Source of the DNA: Methanobacteriota archaeon
GTDB lineage: Archaea; Thermoplasmatota; Poseidoniia; Poseidoniales; Thalassarchaeaceae
DNA: 36,645 nt
Reading direction: 5' to 3'
Assembly: GCA_002718695.1 (NCBI GenBank)
Contig: PBFP01000024.1
Coordinates: forward strand, 1 to 36,645
In this document: positions 25,756 through 32,890 of the stretch, in pieces
How positions within the stretch are numbered: the stretch's first letter is position 1
How the letters are laid out: each line of letters opens with the position of its first letter
The notes under the pieces: model-generated
Databases searched by the model: none
What the model was told of the DNA's origin: nothing
Seen by the model: only the letters and a program-made list of their open reading frames with translations
Translations under genes and position numbers: made by a program

Positions 25756-25920
25756 TCAGATCCTTCCGTGTCTTGAGTCAATTTCGTCCAGTTGATCTAG
25801 CATTTTCCTGCATGCAGTTCTAATTGCATCCGCCAAACTCACAAACTTTTTGCTATCGCCAACATGACTTTTCAAATCATGAACAATCTCACTTGGCATA
25901 TCAAGGCTAATTTTTGGCAT
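25756..25920 (-). CDS. Ribbon-helix-helix (CopG/Arc-like) small regulator at head of preQ0 operon
   Basis: A 54-residue frame. The start reads PKISLDMPSEIVHDL, the beta-strand plus first helix of a ribbon-helix-helix fold, followed by a KKFVSLADAIRTACRKML second helix with the usual S/A-x-A-I-R pattern. These proteins form dimers that bind short palindromes in the major groove through the strand (here Lys3, Ser5, Asp7). Its stop directly abuts the folE ATG, so it is almost certainly the first gene of the folE-queE-queC-msrB-queD operon and a candidate autoregulator. A palindrome lies 28-47 bases upstream of its ATG. Confidence 0.72.
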   Translation of the reverse strand: MPKISLDMPSEIVHDLKSHVGDSKKFVSLADAIRTACRKMLDQLDEIDSRHGRI

Positions 25921-25947
25921 ATAATGCCGAACAAGTTGTAAAAAATA

Positions 25948-25967
25948 AGTATTACTGTGGTAATACT
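25948..25967. promoter_or_regulatory. Perfect inverted repeat upstream of RHH-preQ0 operon (operator or terminator)
   Basis: AGTATTAC-TGTG-GTAATACT is a perfect 8-base inverted repeat with a 4-base spacer; a third copy of the half-site, AGTATTA, follows at 25970-25976. Reading on the minus strand, the repeat is followed by the T-rich run CTTATTTTTTAC, and the RHH gene begins 28 bases beyond. That position overlaps where the TATA box (TTATTTTTTA) and BRE of the operon would lie. Two readings are possible: operator for the RHH protein, or a terminator hairpin plus U-tract for the 99-residue protein gene that ends at 25974. Confidence 0.55.
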
Positions 25968-25973
25968 GGAGTA

Positions 25974-26273
25974 TTATCTTTTACTTTCCACCATTTTATC
26001 TAGGTCAGGATGGGTGTTATTTAGTGAAATCGCCCTTTGTTTTAGGCTCTGGAACTGCTCATTGGCTTCGTCATCTGATATTCCCTGACTGATCAAGTTT
26101 AGTATCAACGAGAGACCGCCATGTACGGCACCGGCCTCCAAGAATGCATCATTTGTTATATCGCCAGTAGCCCTTAGAACCTCAAGAGTATCACGCAGAT
26201 AATCGATTTCTTCTTGAATAGCATTAGTATTTGAGACTCCTACAGAGTCGAACTTGTCCAACGAACTAATCAT
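25974..26273 (-). CDS. Small helical protein, unknown function
   Basis: A 99-residue protein with no recognised family. Sequence features: EEIDYLRDTLEVLRATGDI (amphipathic helix, possible coiled coil), EAGAVHGGLSLILNLISQG (hydrophobic patch, not long enough for a confident TM), and DDEANEQFQSLKQRA. No cysteines are present. The ATG start at 26273 follows the epimerase stop by 34 bases, so it may end the kae1-to-epimerase unit. Confidence 0.6.
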   Translation of the reverse strand: MISSLDKFDSVGVSNTNAIQEEIDYLRDTLEVLRATGDITNDAFLEAGAVHGGLSLILNLISQGISDDEANEQFQSLKQRAISLNNTHPDLDKMVESKR

Positions 26274-26307
26274 GACAATGCGAATAATGATTCCTTTTTG
26301 ATGGTTA

Positions 26308-26715
26308 TCATGTGATTGATTCTACAAGTTCAATGAGGACCCCACCGCTAGAATAAGGATGGATAAATGCTATTCTATGCCCGCCAGAGCCAATTAGCGG
26401 CTCTTCGTTGATCATTCTTACTCCAATACCAATCAACTCTTCTATTTTAGCTGAAATATCTGTCACATTTATTGCAATCTGCTGTACTCCAGGACCTCTT
26501 TTTGATATGAATCTAGCAATGGGGGAGTCTTCCCCAAGAGGCTCCAATAATTCTATGGCAGGCGCCTCCTTTCCTTTCATGTATCGAATTCTAACTCCCT
26601 GCTCTTCTACCGTGTCATCGTGACTCCTTGAGTAACCCAGTAAGTTCCAAAAATCTTCAGCATTATCTAGTGAATTTGTTGCAATACCGATATGATTGAT
26701 GGATCCAGAAGACAT
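26308..26715 (-). CDS. mce: Methylmalonyl-CoA epimerase (VOC/glyoxalase superfamily)
   Basis: A 135-residue VOC-fold enzyme that interconverts (R)- and (S)-methylmalonyl-CoA in propionate use. Features: INHIGIATNSLDNAEDFWNLLGY (His8, first metal ligand), ELLEPLGEDSPIARFISKRGPG, and VLIELVES with Glu129 as last ligand. The second-half metal ligand region is normally HHIA; here it reads VQQIAINV, with Gln78-Gln79 in place of His-His. The rest of the fold is intact. It starts right after the mutase stop (TGAATG), and this coupling supports the assignment. Confidence 0.86.
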   Translation of the reverse strand: MSSGSINHIGIATNSLDNAEDFWNLLGYSRSHDDTVEEQGVRIRYMKGKEAPAIELLEPLGEDSPIARFISKRGPGVQQIAINVTDISAKIEELIGIGVRMINEEPLIGSGGHRIAFIHPYSSGGVLIELVESIT

Positions 26716-28293
26716 TCAAACACCACTGGGGGCAATCCACGTTCCAAACTCTTCCCTCATTACTTTGTTGACCTCCCCTACTGTAGCATCAACCTTAACA
26801 GCCGAAATTATTGATTCCATTACATTAGTTCCGTCCCTACAGCAATTTCTTAGCCGTGAAAGCGCGTTTTCAATAGATTGCTTATCTCTTGACTCTTTGA
26901 AAGAAGAAAGACTCGAGACAATTTCACGTTCGGCAGTTGGATCCAATACTAAACCTTCGAATTCAGGGGAGTCGTTTTCAACATGTGAGTTTACTCCAAT
27001 TATACGTTCTTCACCACTCTCGACGCTTTTGAGATGCTCCCATGCGCTTTCATGGATCATCTTCTGCTGGAATCCAGATTTTACGCACTCCATAGAGCCC
27101 CCTAGTGAGTCGATTTTTTCAATTAATATATTTGATTCACTAATCATTTCATTTGTTAGCGATTCTATCGATTCGGAACCTCCAAGAGGATCAACAAAAC
27201 GTGAAATTCCGGTTTCCTCAGCAATGATTTGCTGAGTCCTGAGAGCAAGCTCCACTGAGTTTTCAGTAGGCAAACCCAATGCTTCGTCATAGCTATTCGT
27301 GTGTAATGACTGAGTACCTCCAAAAACTGCGGATAATGCTTGGAACGCAACTCTGATAGCATTGTTAATCGGTTGCTGTGCGGTTAATGTTACTCCCGAA
27401 GTCTGCGTGTGAAACCTGAGTTGTGAAGACTTTTTGTTATTGGGGGAGAATTCCCTTTCAACCAACTCGTACCAAAGATGCCTCGCAGCCCTGAATTTTG
27501 CTACTTCTTCAATGAAGTCATTGTGACAGGCGAAGAAGAATGACATCCTTGGTGCGAAATCGTCTATCGACATGCCGCTTTCAATTGCTTTCCGAGTATA
27601 ATATAGTGCATTTGATAGGGTTAAAGCGATCTCTTGCGATGCAGAACAGCCTGCCTCACGCATATGATATCCGCTAACAGAAATAGTGTTCCACTTAGGA
27701 GTGCAATCCTTCGACCACGACATTAGATCTGTAGTTAATCGGATTGAATGTTCGGGCGGATATATATAGAGTCCCCTCGAAATATACTCCTTCAGTATGT
27801 CATTCTGGACCGTACCTGATAAGTCGGCCCTATCAATTCCCTTCTCATCAGAGACAGCCACATATAGGGCCAAAAGTGTAGTTGCCGGGGCATTTATTGT
27901 CATCGATGTTGAAATTTTGCCTAAGTCTATCGAGTCGAATAGCAATCTCATATCTTGTATGGAGTCTATTGCGACTCCAACTTTCCCAACCTCTCCGATC
28001 GATAGCGGGTCGTCTGAGTCAATACCAAGTTGCGTGGGGAGATCGAATGCAACAGAAATTCCTGTCTGACCACTATCCAGGAGTTTTCTAAACCTTTGAT
28101 TTGTCTTTCTTGGCGAGGAAAACCCGGCATATTGCCTCATTGTCCATATTTTATCTTTGTACATCCCAGGATGTATCCCCCTACGATAAGGGGGATTCCC
28201 CGCCGATCCAATGTCACCAATCCAATCAGTGTTTGATTCATTCACCACATGGGTCCCAACAGGTCTCATAAGAAGAACCATTCTCAGATTCAT
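26716..28293 (-). CDS. mcmA: Methylmalonyl-CoA mutase, large catalytic subunit (no B12 domain)
   Basis: A 525-residue acyl-CoA mutase large subunit that binds the CoA ester in a TIM barrel. Landmarks: WTMRQYAGFSSPRKTNQRFRKLL, DSGQTGISVAFDLPTQLGIDSDD, KISTSMTINAPATTLLALYVAV, NTISVSGYHMREAGCSASQEIALTLSNA, RFHTQTSGVTLTAQQP and GGTQSLHTNSYDEALGLPTE. It ends without the roughly 130-residue cobalamin-binding domain, so the B12 subunit must be encoded elsewhere, as in other archaea. It begins by an ATGA overlap with the upstream basic protein gene and abuts the epimerase downstream. Together these suggest propionyl-CoA conversion to succinyl-CoA, for odd-chain or branched amino-acid carbon. Confidence 0.93.
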   Translation of the reverse strand: MNLRMVLLMRPVGTHVVNESNTDWIGDIGSAGNPPYRRGIHPGMYKDKIWTMRQYAGFSSPRKTNQRFRKLLDSGQTGISVAFDLPTQLGIDSDDPLSIGEVGKVGVAIDSIQDMRLLFDSIDLGKISTSMTINAPATTLLALYVAVSDEKGIDRADLSGTVQNDILKEYISRGLYIYPPEHSIRLTTDLMSWSKDCTPKWNTISVSGYHMREAGCSASQEIALTLSNALYYTRKAIESGMSIDDFAPRMSFFFACHNDFIEEVAKFRAARHLWYELVEREFSPNNKKSSQLRFHTQTSGVTLTAQQPINNAIRVAFQALSAVFGGTQSLHTNSYDEALGLPTENSVELALRTQQIIAEETGISRFVDPLGGSESIESLTNEMISESNILIEKIDSLGGSMECVKSGFQQKMIHESAWEHLKSVESGEERIIGVNSHVENDSPEFEGLVLDPTAEREIVSSLSSFKESRDKQSIENALSRLRNCCRDGTNVMESIISAVKVDATVGEVNKVMREEFGTWIAPSGV

Positions 28294-29159
28294 CTTCTAA
28301 TTGTATACTGATCTACAATTTTTTCTAAAGATTCAGTCTGTTTCTCGTCGATTATTCCTTCTGATAGTTTTTCATGAATAAATTCCTTAGCTTCACTACT
28401 TGTTTGTCTTTCGCCTCGAGCCCAAATTGTTGCCAGAATATTCGATCTGTGTTCCTCAGCAACTGAAATCTCTTGTAAAAGGCCCCTCATTTCATACTTG
28501 TACTCCATATGCCTGCTCCGATCTAATCTCTTAGCCCTCGAAGCCGGTTGGTAAGAAGAGACCCTGCTTCTGAACTTCTTTTGGGGGGGCTTCTGTTTTT
28601 CAATGGGTTTTGTTCCTCCGGCTTTCTCTGAATCAACATCAACCTTTGAGATCTTTTGGATAGACTGAGAAGCTTTGATTAGGCTATCTTGAATGATCTG
28701 TCTAGCCTTTTGACTCGTACCTTGTGTTTGATTTTTTTCAATTGGCCTTTCAATTGGTTTAGTTTCCAATCCTAAACCCTTCCTACTTTTCTTATCAGGA
28801 ATAATTTCTTTTGAAGAGACTGTATTTTTCTCAACTGACTGCTGTTCGTCGATAGTCTCAATATTATTAACAGTCAATTCTTCAGAATTTTTTGTTTGAG
28901 CCACTTTAGATTCATCTACTACTTTCACAGAGGAAGTCTTTGATTTAATTGGATCATTCTTTGGTTTTGTTTTGACAACATCTCGTTTTCTGGGCATAGG
29001 TTTTGGTTTCGCGCCGGGAACTGATGGTGGAGCCGCTTGGGGCCTAATTCTCTGAGTATTTTCACGGCGAGCCTTTTTTGGAGAAGAGGATTGTGTCGAA
29101 GATGCGCTGGTTCCGAAAATATTCTTCGGCTCTGCCTTTCTTCTTCTTCTTCTCTGCAC
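28290..29159 (-). CDS. Basic, largely disordered protein with conserved-looking helical C-terminus, unknown function
   Basis: A 289-residue protein. The first 190 residues are low complexity: an Arg run at residues 3-7, then Lys/Pro/Ser-rich stretches (PKPMPRKRDVVKTKPKND), suggesting disorder and nucleic-acid or ribosome contact. The last 80 residues look folded and helical (KRLDRSRHMEYKYEMRGLLQEISVAEEHRSN and KEFIHEKLSEGIIDEKQTESLEKIV). No family is recognised. The start is GTG 29159, since no ATG precedes the Arg run; a Shine-Dalgarno is weak. It lies between kae1 and the mutase gene, overlapping the latter by an ATGA. Confidence 0.65.
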   Translation of the reverse strand: MQRRRRRKAEPKNIFGTSASSTQSSSPKKARRENTQRIRPQAAPPSVPGAKPKPMPRKRDVVKTKPKNDPIKSKTSSVKVVDESKVAQTKNSEELTVNNIETIDEQQSVEKNTVSSKEIIPDKKSRKGLGLETKPIERPIEKNQTQGTSQKARQIIQDSLIKASQSIQKISKVDVDSEKAGGTKPIEKQKPPQKKFRSRVSSYQPASRAKRLDRSRHMEYKYEMRGLLQEISVAEEHRSNILATIWARGERQTSSEAKEFIHEKLSEGIIDEKQTESLEKIVDQYTIRR

Positions 29160-29217
29160 TATCTAATCAATCCTTGAACTTCCGGTCAGAGTGCCTTTCA
29201 TAAGAGTTCGTGAATTA

Positions 29218-30225
29218 TCAATGCCAAATGACTGAAGTATTGTCAGTTCTGAGTCCTGGGTTGATTGCACTGTCTAAGAGTTCGGTGCTGATTCCTGCCT
29301 CAAGCATTCTGCGTCCAAGTTCCGCAATCATAGTTCCATTATCTATGCAATATTGCTTTTCAGGCCAGTGACATGATGAGCCTCTTTCTTCGCACATTAT
29401 TGTGCTCATTTCTCTCAATCTCTCATTGCATGCCACCCCTCCACCTAGTAGTAACTCATTCTTTCCGGTGTGAGCTAATGCTCTTTCAGCGACTTCTACA
29501 CAAGAGGCGAAAGAATGCTCTTGTAGGGACCAGCATACTTCCTCCAATGAGTGGCCATCAGAAATCCTCTGAATTGCGGAAGTTAGAATACCAGAGAATG
29601 CCATATCCATACCATGCACACCATAGGGAAGTAATACAGAATCTAGTGACTTCCACCCTTCACTAGTGAAATTATTTGCTAGCCTTTCTACTTCTGGACC
29701 TCCGGGAAATGCAATGCCGTTATGACGAGCAAATTTATCCAGCATGTTACCTATTCCAATGTCCAGTGTTTCACCCAGAACCCTATATTTGCCATCAGCT
29801 CTAGCAATCACTTGCGTATTGCCTCCACTGACATAGAGCAATACAGGATCATCGCACCCAGTCTGATTTCTTCCTACTTCTATGTGCGCAATACAATGAT
29901 TCACACCAATTAGTGGAACTTGGAGAGATGTGGAGAGAGTTCTTGCTACAGAAGCACCTACCCGTAGACATGGGCCCAGCCCCGGACCTTGGCTAAATGC
30001 GATTGCTACTACTGAGTCCCAACTAAAATATTCAGCATTAGAAACTCTATTTAGTAATTCAGAGGTAACATCAGAATGATGGTCTGCAGCCTCCCTAGGA
30101 TGAATCCCCCCTTCCTCTGGTCTAAACAGTGATGATTGAGAAGGAAATAACACACCATTAGTACTTACAGAGCCAAATGAGAATGTATGTGCGGTGCTTT
30201 CGATACCAATGATAACTCCTTCCAC
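29218..30225 (-). CDS. kae1: tRNA N6-threonylcarbamoyladenosine synthase subunit Kae1/TsaD
   Basis: This is the catalytic subunit of KEOPS that places t6A at position 37 of ANN-decoding tRNAs. Features: IGIESTAHTFSFG at the start, SQGPGLGPCLRVGASVAR, the metal-binding NHCIAHIEVG (HxxxH), VLLYVSGGNTQVIARADGKYRVLGETLDIGIGN, FPGGPEVE, and YCIDNGTMIAELG with the metal-binding Asp. The archaeal Kae1 rather than bacterial TsaD style is evident. It is not fused to a Bud32 kinase. GTG 30225 is preferred: it starts just before VIIGIESTAHT and leaves 50 bases to divergent hutI, whereas the in-frame TTG at 30273 would leave only two. Confidence 0.93.
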   Translation of the reverse strand: MEGVIIGIESTAHTFSFGSVSTNGVLFPSQSSLFRPEEGGIHPREAADHHSDVTSELLNRVSNAEYFSWDSVVAIAFSQGPGLGPCLRVGASVARTLSTSLQVPLIGVNHCIAHIEVGRNQTGCDDPVLLYVSGGNTQVIARADGKYRVLGETLDIGIGNMLDKFARHNGIAFPGGPEVERLANNFTSEGWKSLDSVLLPYGVHGMDMAFSGILTSAIQRISDGHSLEEVCWSLQEHSFASCVEVAERALAHTGKNELLLGGGVACNERLREMSTIMCEERGSSCHWPEKQYCIDNGTMIAELGRRMLEAGISTELLDSAINPGLRTDNTSVIWH

Positions 30226-30275
30226 AGACTCCGCAGGAGCGGGAGTTCTTTCAACTATCGTAACCAGCAGCAAGC

Positions 30276-31568
30276 ATGGCGACCATATTGTTCAACTGTG
30301 GGGAGATAGCACATCTCTCAACTGGAGACGACCAATACCCACTATCTGGCCGTCACTTAATGGAAAGAGAAAATCTTGTTCACTCTGATGGTATGGGCAT
30401 CTTAATCGAAGGAGCCAGAATAGAGAAAATTAGACCAATGGGGGAGATTATTGATGAGTATGCTCCTTGGTATCCCGCACAGACAGAATCAAACGGAACT
30501 AAGGTAATCGATCTTAATGGGATGTCAGTTGTCCCTGGATTCGTTGATTGCCACACCCATCTTGTATGGTCTGGAGATCGATCTAATGAGCTTTCCATGA
30601 GGTTGTCTGGCAATTCTTACAAGGATATATCGAATTCTGGTGGAGGCATACTTCGAACCGTTCACGAAACAAGGAGTTGCCCGCAAAGAAAATTGGTTGA
30701 GGCTGGAATTAGGAGAGTAGAGTCGGCTCAAAATAACGGAACAACTTCTCTTGAAGCAAAAAGTGGATACGGTTTAGACGTCGAATCTGAAGTAAAAATC
30801 CTAGAATGTGTGTCCCTGATTGACAGATCAACATATTGCGAAATCAAGCCAACTTGGCTGGGTGCACATGACTTTCCCCGGGAAATTAGCAAGGATGAAT
30901 ACATTGAACAATTGATTTCTGATCAGCTGCCAGTAATATCCGAGTTATCTCTGGCTAAGTGGGTTGATGTTTTCTGTGAGGAAGGCTGGTATACTAACGA
31001 ACAAACCGAAGAAATTGTGAATGCGGCTAAATCGTATGGGTTGGGTTCTAGGCTTCATGTAGATGAGTTTGTTGATAGTGGTGGTTTAGCTTTAGCAGCC
31101 GAACTTGGTTCAGAAAGTGGAGATCATGTTGCTTGTTCAAATATAGACTCTAGAATAAAAGCTGCAGAAGCAGGAACCGTACAGACATTTCTTCCAGGAA
31201 CCCCTTATGTTTTAGGAAAGAAAATTGACTTGCCCATTAGACAATGTATAGAAGAAGATTGGCCTTTCTCAATTGCTACTGATTTCAATCCAAATTGCCC
31301 TATCACCTCGCTACCTATGATTGGTAGTATTCTTTCACATCGTTTGGGAGTGGATCCAATAGTTGGTCTAATTGCTGCAACTAGGAATCCCGCTTCAACA
31401 ATGTTCGATAATGAGGAAGTCAGAGGCGTCTTATCCGAGGGCGGTCTTGCTGACTTGAATGTGCTTTGGTCTTCTTCCGCAGACTCGTGGTGTCAGACCC
31501 CAGGAAGCACTCCTGTCAGCATTACCATGAAAAATGGCGACATTGTAAATTCAAATATAGTGTATTGA
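30276..31568 (+). CDS. hutI: Imidazolonepropionase HutI
   Basis: A 430-residue amidohydrolase that opens imidazolonepropionate to formiminoglutamate. Metal-binding DCHTHLVWSGDRSNE, the SGGGILRTV loop, and SLEAKSGYGLDVESEVKIL follow the usual order; CEIKPTWLGAHDFPRE, SRLHVDEFVDSGGLALAAELG and SIATDFNPNCPITSLPMIGS are further HutI blocks. ATG 30276 reads MATILFNCGEIAHLSTGD. Its neighbours across the 30-36 kb stretch supply the other steps, but it is transcribed on the opposite strand from hutH and hutU. Confidence 0.94.
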   Translation: MATILFNCGEIAHLSTGDDQYPLSGRHLMERENLVHSDGMGILIEGARIEKIRPMGEIIDEYAPWYPAQTESNGTKVIDLNGMSVVPGFVDCHTHLVWSGDRSNELSMRLSGNSYKDISNSGGGILRTVHETRSCPQRKLVEAGIRRVESAQNNGTTSLEAKSGYGLDVESEVKILECVSLIDRSTYCEIKPTWLGAHDFPREISKDEYIEQLISDQLPVISELSLAKWVDVFCEEGWYTNEQTEEIVNAAKSYGLGSRLHVDEFVDSGGLALAAELGSESGDHVACSNIDSRIKAAEAGTVQTFLPGTPYVLGKKIDLPIRQCIEEDWPFSIATDFNPNCPITSLPMIGSILSHRLGVDPIVGLIAATRNPASTMFDNEEVRGVLSEGGLADLNVLWSSSADSWCQTPGSTPVSITMKNGDIVNSNIVY

Positions 31569-31832
31569 TTCAGTATATATTATTATTTAACATTGAAGCA
31601 TCTCAAATAATTTTTCAATAATTTGTTGGTTTTACAATAATATTTCGAATTCAGCAAAAATTTGTATAAATTTTCCGCGCATATATTTCTGATAACATGG
31701 ATTATCGGAAATATTTGATTTTCATTTTATACAATATTCCTTTCAGTATAACGATTTTTGAAAAATATGCCAATATATTGCTAATACCCCCTATATGGTG
31801 AAATATTTAGCCACATTACTAATCGAAAATTC
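31569..31832. other. AT-rich intergenic region with a 13-bp hairpin
   Basis: No gene is seen in these 264 bases, which are strongly AT-rich, more so than the surroundings. A near-perfect inverted repeat with arms 31683-31695 and 31702-31714 encloses the loop CATGGA. The stem is interrupted only by one G-T (wobble) pair, and TTGATTTTCATTTTA follows. On the plus strand this could be a hutI terminator or a small RNA fold. Near the right end, AT-rich elements such as AAATATTTAG (31801-31810) may be the promoter of the DUF5679-like gene. Confidence 0.5.
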
Positions 31833-31988
31833 ATGGCCGACGAAATTCACGGATTTTGCATGAAGTGTAAGTCCAATGTCAAGATTATTCGCCCAGAAAT
31901 TTTCTCCATGTCTAACGGTAGGAGTAGGGTTGCTGGATCCTGCTCGAGAATTGGATGCGAAGGGCGCATATCGAAAATCGTATCATAG
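31833..31988 (+). CDS. DUF5679-like small zinc-ribbon protein
   Basis: A 51-residue product with HGFCMKCKSNVKII near its start and GRSRVAGSCSRIGCEGRISKI near its end, so four cysteines (9, 12, 37, 42) in a CxxC...CxxxxC layout. Short archaeal proteins annotated as DUF5679 have the same 'xxFCMKCK...NGRxxxxGxCxxCG' pattern, so this is a good fit; the second pair is spaced CxxxxC rather than CxxC. Function is unknown; a zinc-bound structure is inferred. The ATG follows an AT-rich promoter-like region and the gene is 42 bases upstream of tRNA-Val. Confidence 0.7.
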   Translation: MADEIHGFCMKCKSNVKIIRPEIFSMSNGRSRVAGSCSRIGCEGRISKIVS

Positions 31989-32030
31989 CTCTCAGAATGA
32001 TTCTTCAATGGGTTTCATCACGGACAGCCA

Positions 32031-32106
32031 GGGCTCGTGGTCTAGGGGTTATGACGTCGCCTTGACATGGCGAAGATCGCAGGTTCAATTCCTGCCGAGC
32101 CCACCA
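32031..32106 (+). tRNA. tRNA-Val (GAC anticodon), CCA encoded
   Basis: A complete cloverleaf can be drawn. The acceptor strands are GGGCTCG and CGAGCCC, with discriminator A at 32103 and an encoded CCA (32104-32106). The D arm is GTC/GAC with a TAGGGGTTAT loop; the anticodon stem is TCGCC/GGCGA with loop TTGACAT, giving anticodon GAC, which decodes GUC and GUU. The T arm is GCAGG-TTCAATT-CCTGC. No intron is evident. Confidence 0.95.
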
Positions 32107-32130
32107 ATAGAATTAATTCTAATTAATCAA

Positions 32131-32886
32131 TTATTCAAACTCATATGAAATTCTCAATCTACCTTTGCCCTTGTTCTTTTTTCCGGCATACTTGACCTTA
32201 GGTATCATTGATGTGTTTGAAACATGAGTACCAGCACAAGGACATAGATCGACTCCTTCAATTTCCACCACTCTGAGATGAGTAATTACCTCTGGTATCC
32301 TATGCATGAACTTTGTATGCCTCATATTCTCATGTGACATTATCTTCTTACGGCCCCATTCATGAACGTGCACTGAAATTTTTGAGTGAATGGTAGTGTT
32401 TACAGCTTCGATTATTGTATCTGGATCGAAGACGCTCTTATCCTCGAAAAGCAGGTCTACTCTGGATCTTTCTTCTCCAATTTGGTTTCCGACTGTCTCA
32501 GCGCCCCAAATGTCCTCCGATAGTGCAGAAAAAATATGCTGAGCAGTATGCATCATCGTGTGCGAGTTCCTTCGGTCGTTGTCAATGCTACAGAGAATTT
32601 TTTGCCCTTCAGAGAATAATGAAGCATCATCAACAGGATGTATAATCATTTTACCCGGCAGCACCTCTTTCATATTGGATGATATTGACTTAGATGCGGA
32701 ATTATCCATGTTTGACGGGTCATCAATAACGCTGATCTTCCCAGTATCCCCTGGCTGACCCCCTCCCCTAGGGTAACAGGTAGACTCTCTGAGAAAAAGA
32801 GAATTTTCCAATTTTCCTACAACAGTAGTCGTAAACGGAGGAGGGTCTATTCCTGGGTGTTGATTCATATGCAATTTTTCCTGCAT
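32131..32886 (-). CDS. alaX: Alanyl-tRNA editing protein AlaX-like
   Basis: A 251-residue stand-alone editing domain that hydrolyses mischarged Ser- or Gly-tRNA-Ala. The zinc site is seen in HTMMHTAQHIFSALS (HxxxH) and DLCPCAGTHVSNT (CxxxH). The N-terminal YPRGGGQPGDTG motif is shared with AlaRS editing domains. The length and the preserved N-terminal beta domain suggest the AlaX-M class, without the long C-terminal extension of AlaX-L. Start ATG 32886 or ATG 32868. It follows hutH by four bases, so it is likely transcribed with it, although the functions are unrelated. Confidence 0.9.
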   Translation of the reverse strand: MQEKLHMNQHPGIDPPPFTTTVVGKLENSLFLRESTCYPRGGGQPGDTGKISVIDDPSNMDNSASKSISSNMKEVLPGKMIIHPVDDASLFSEGQKILCSIDNDRRNSHTMMHTAQHIFSALSEDIWGAETVGNQIGEERSRVDLLFEDKSVFDPDTIIEAVNTTIHSKISVHVHEWGRKKIMSHENMRHTKFMHRIPEVITHLRVVEIEGVDLCPCAGTHVSNTSMIPKVKYAGKKNKGKGRLRISYEFE

Positions 32887-32890
32887 ATAT

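Noticed and set aside
31876-32148. 90-codon open frame on the plus strand
   Set aside because: It crosses the DUF5679-like gene in another frame and runs through the complete tRNA-Val, so it is a by-product.
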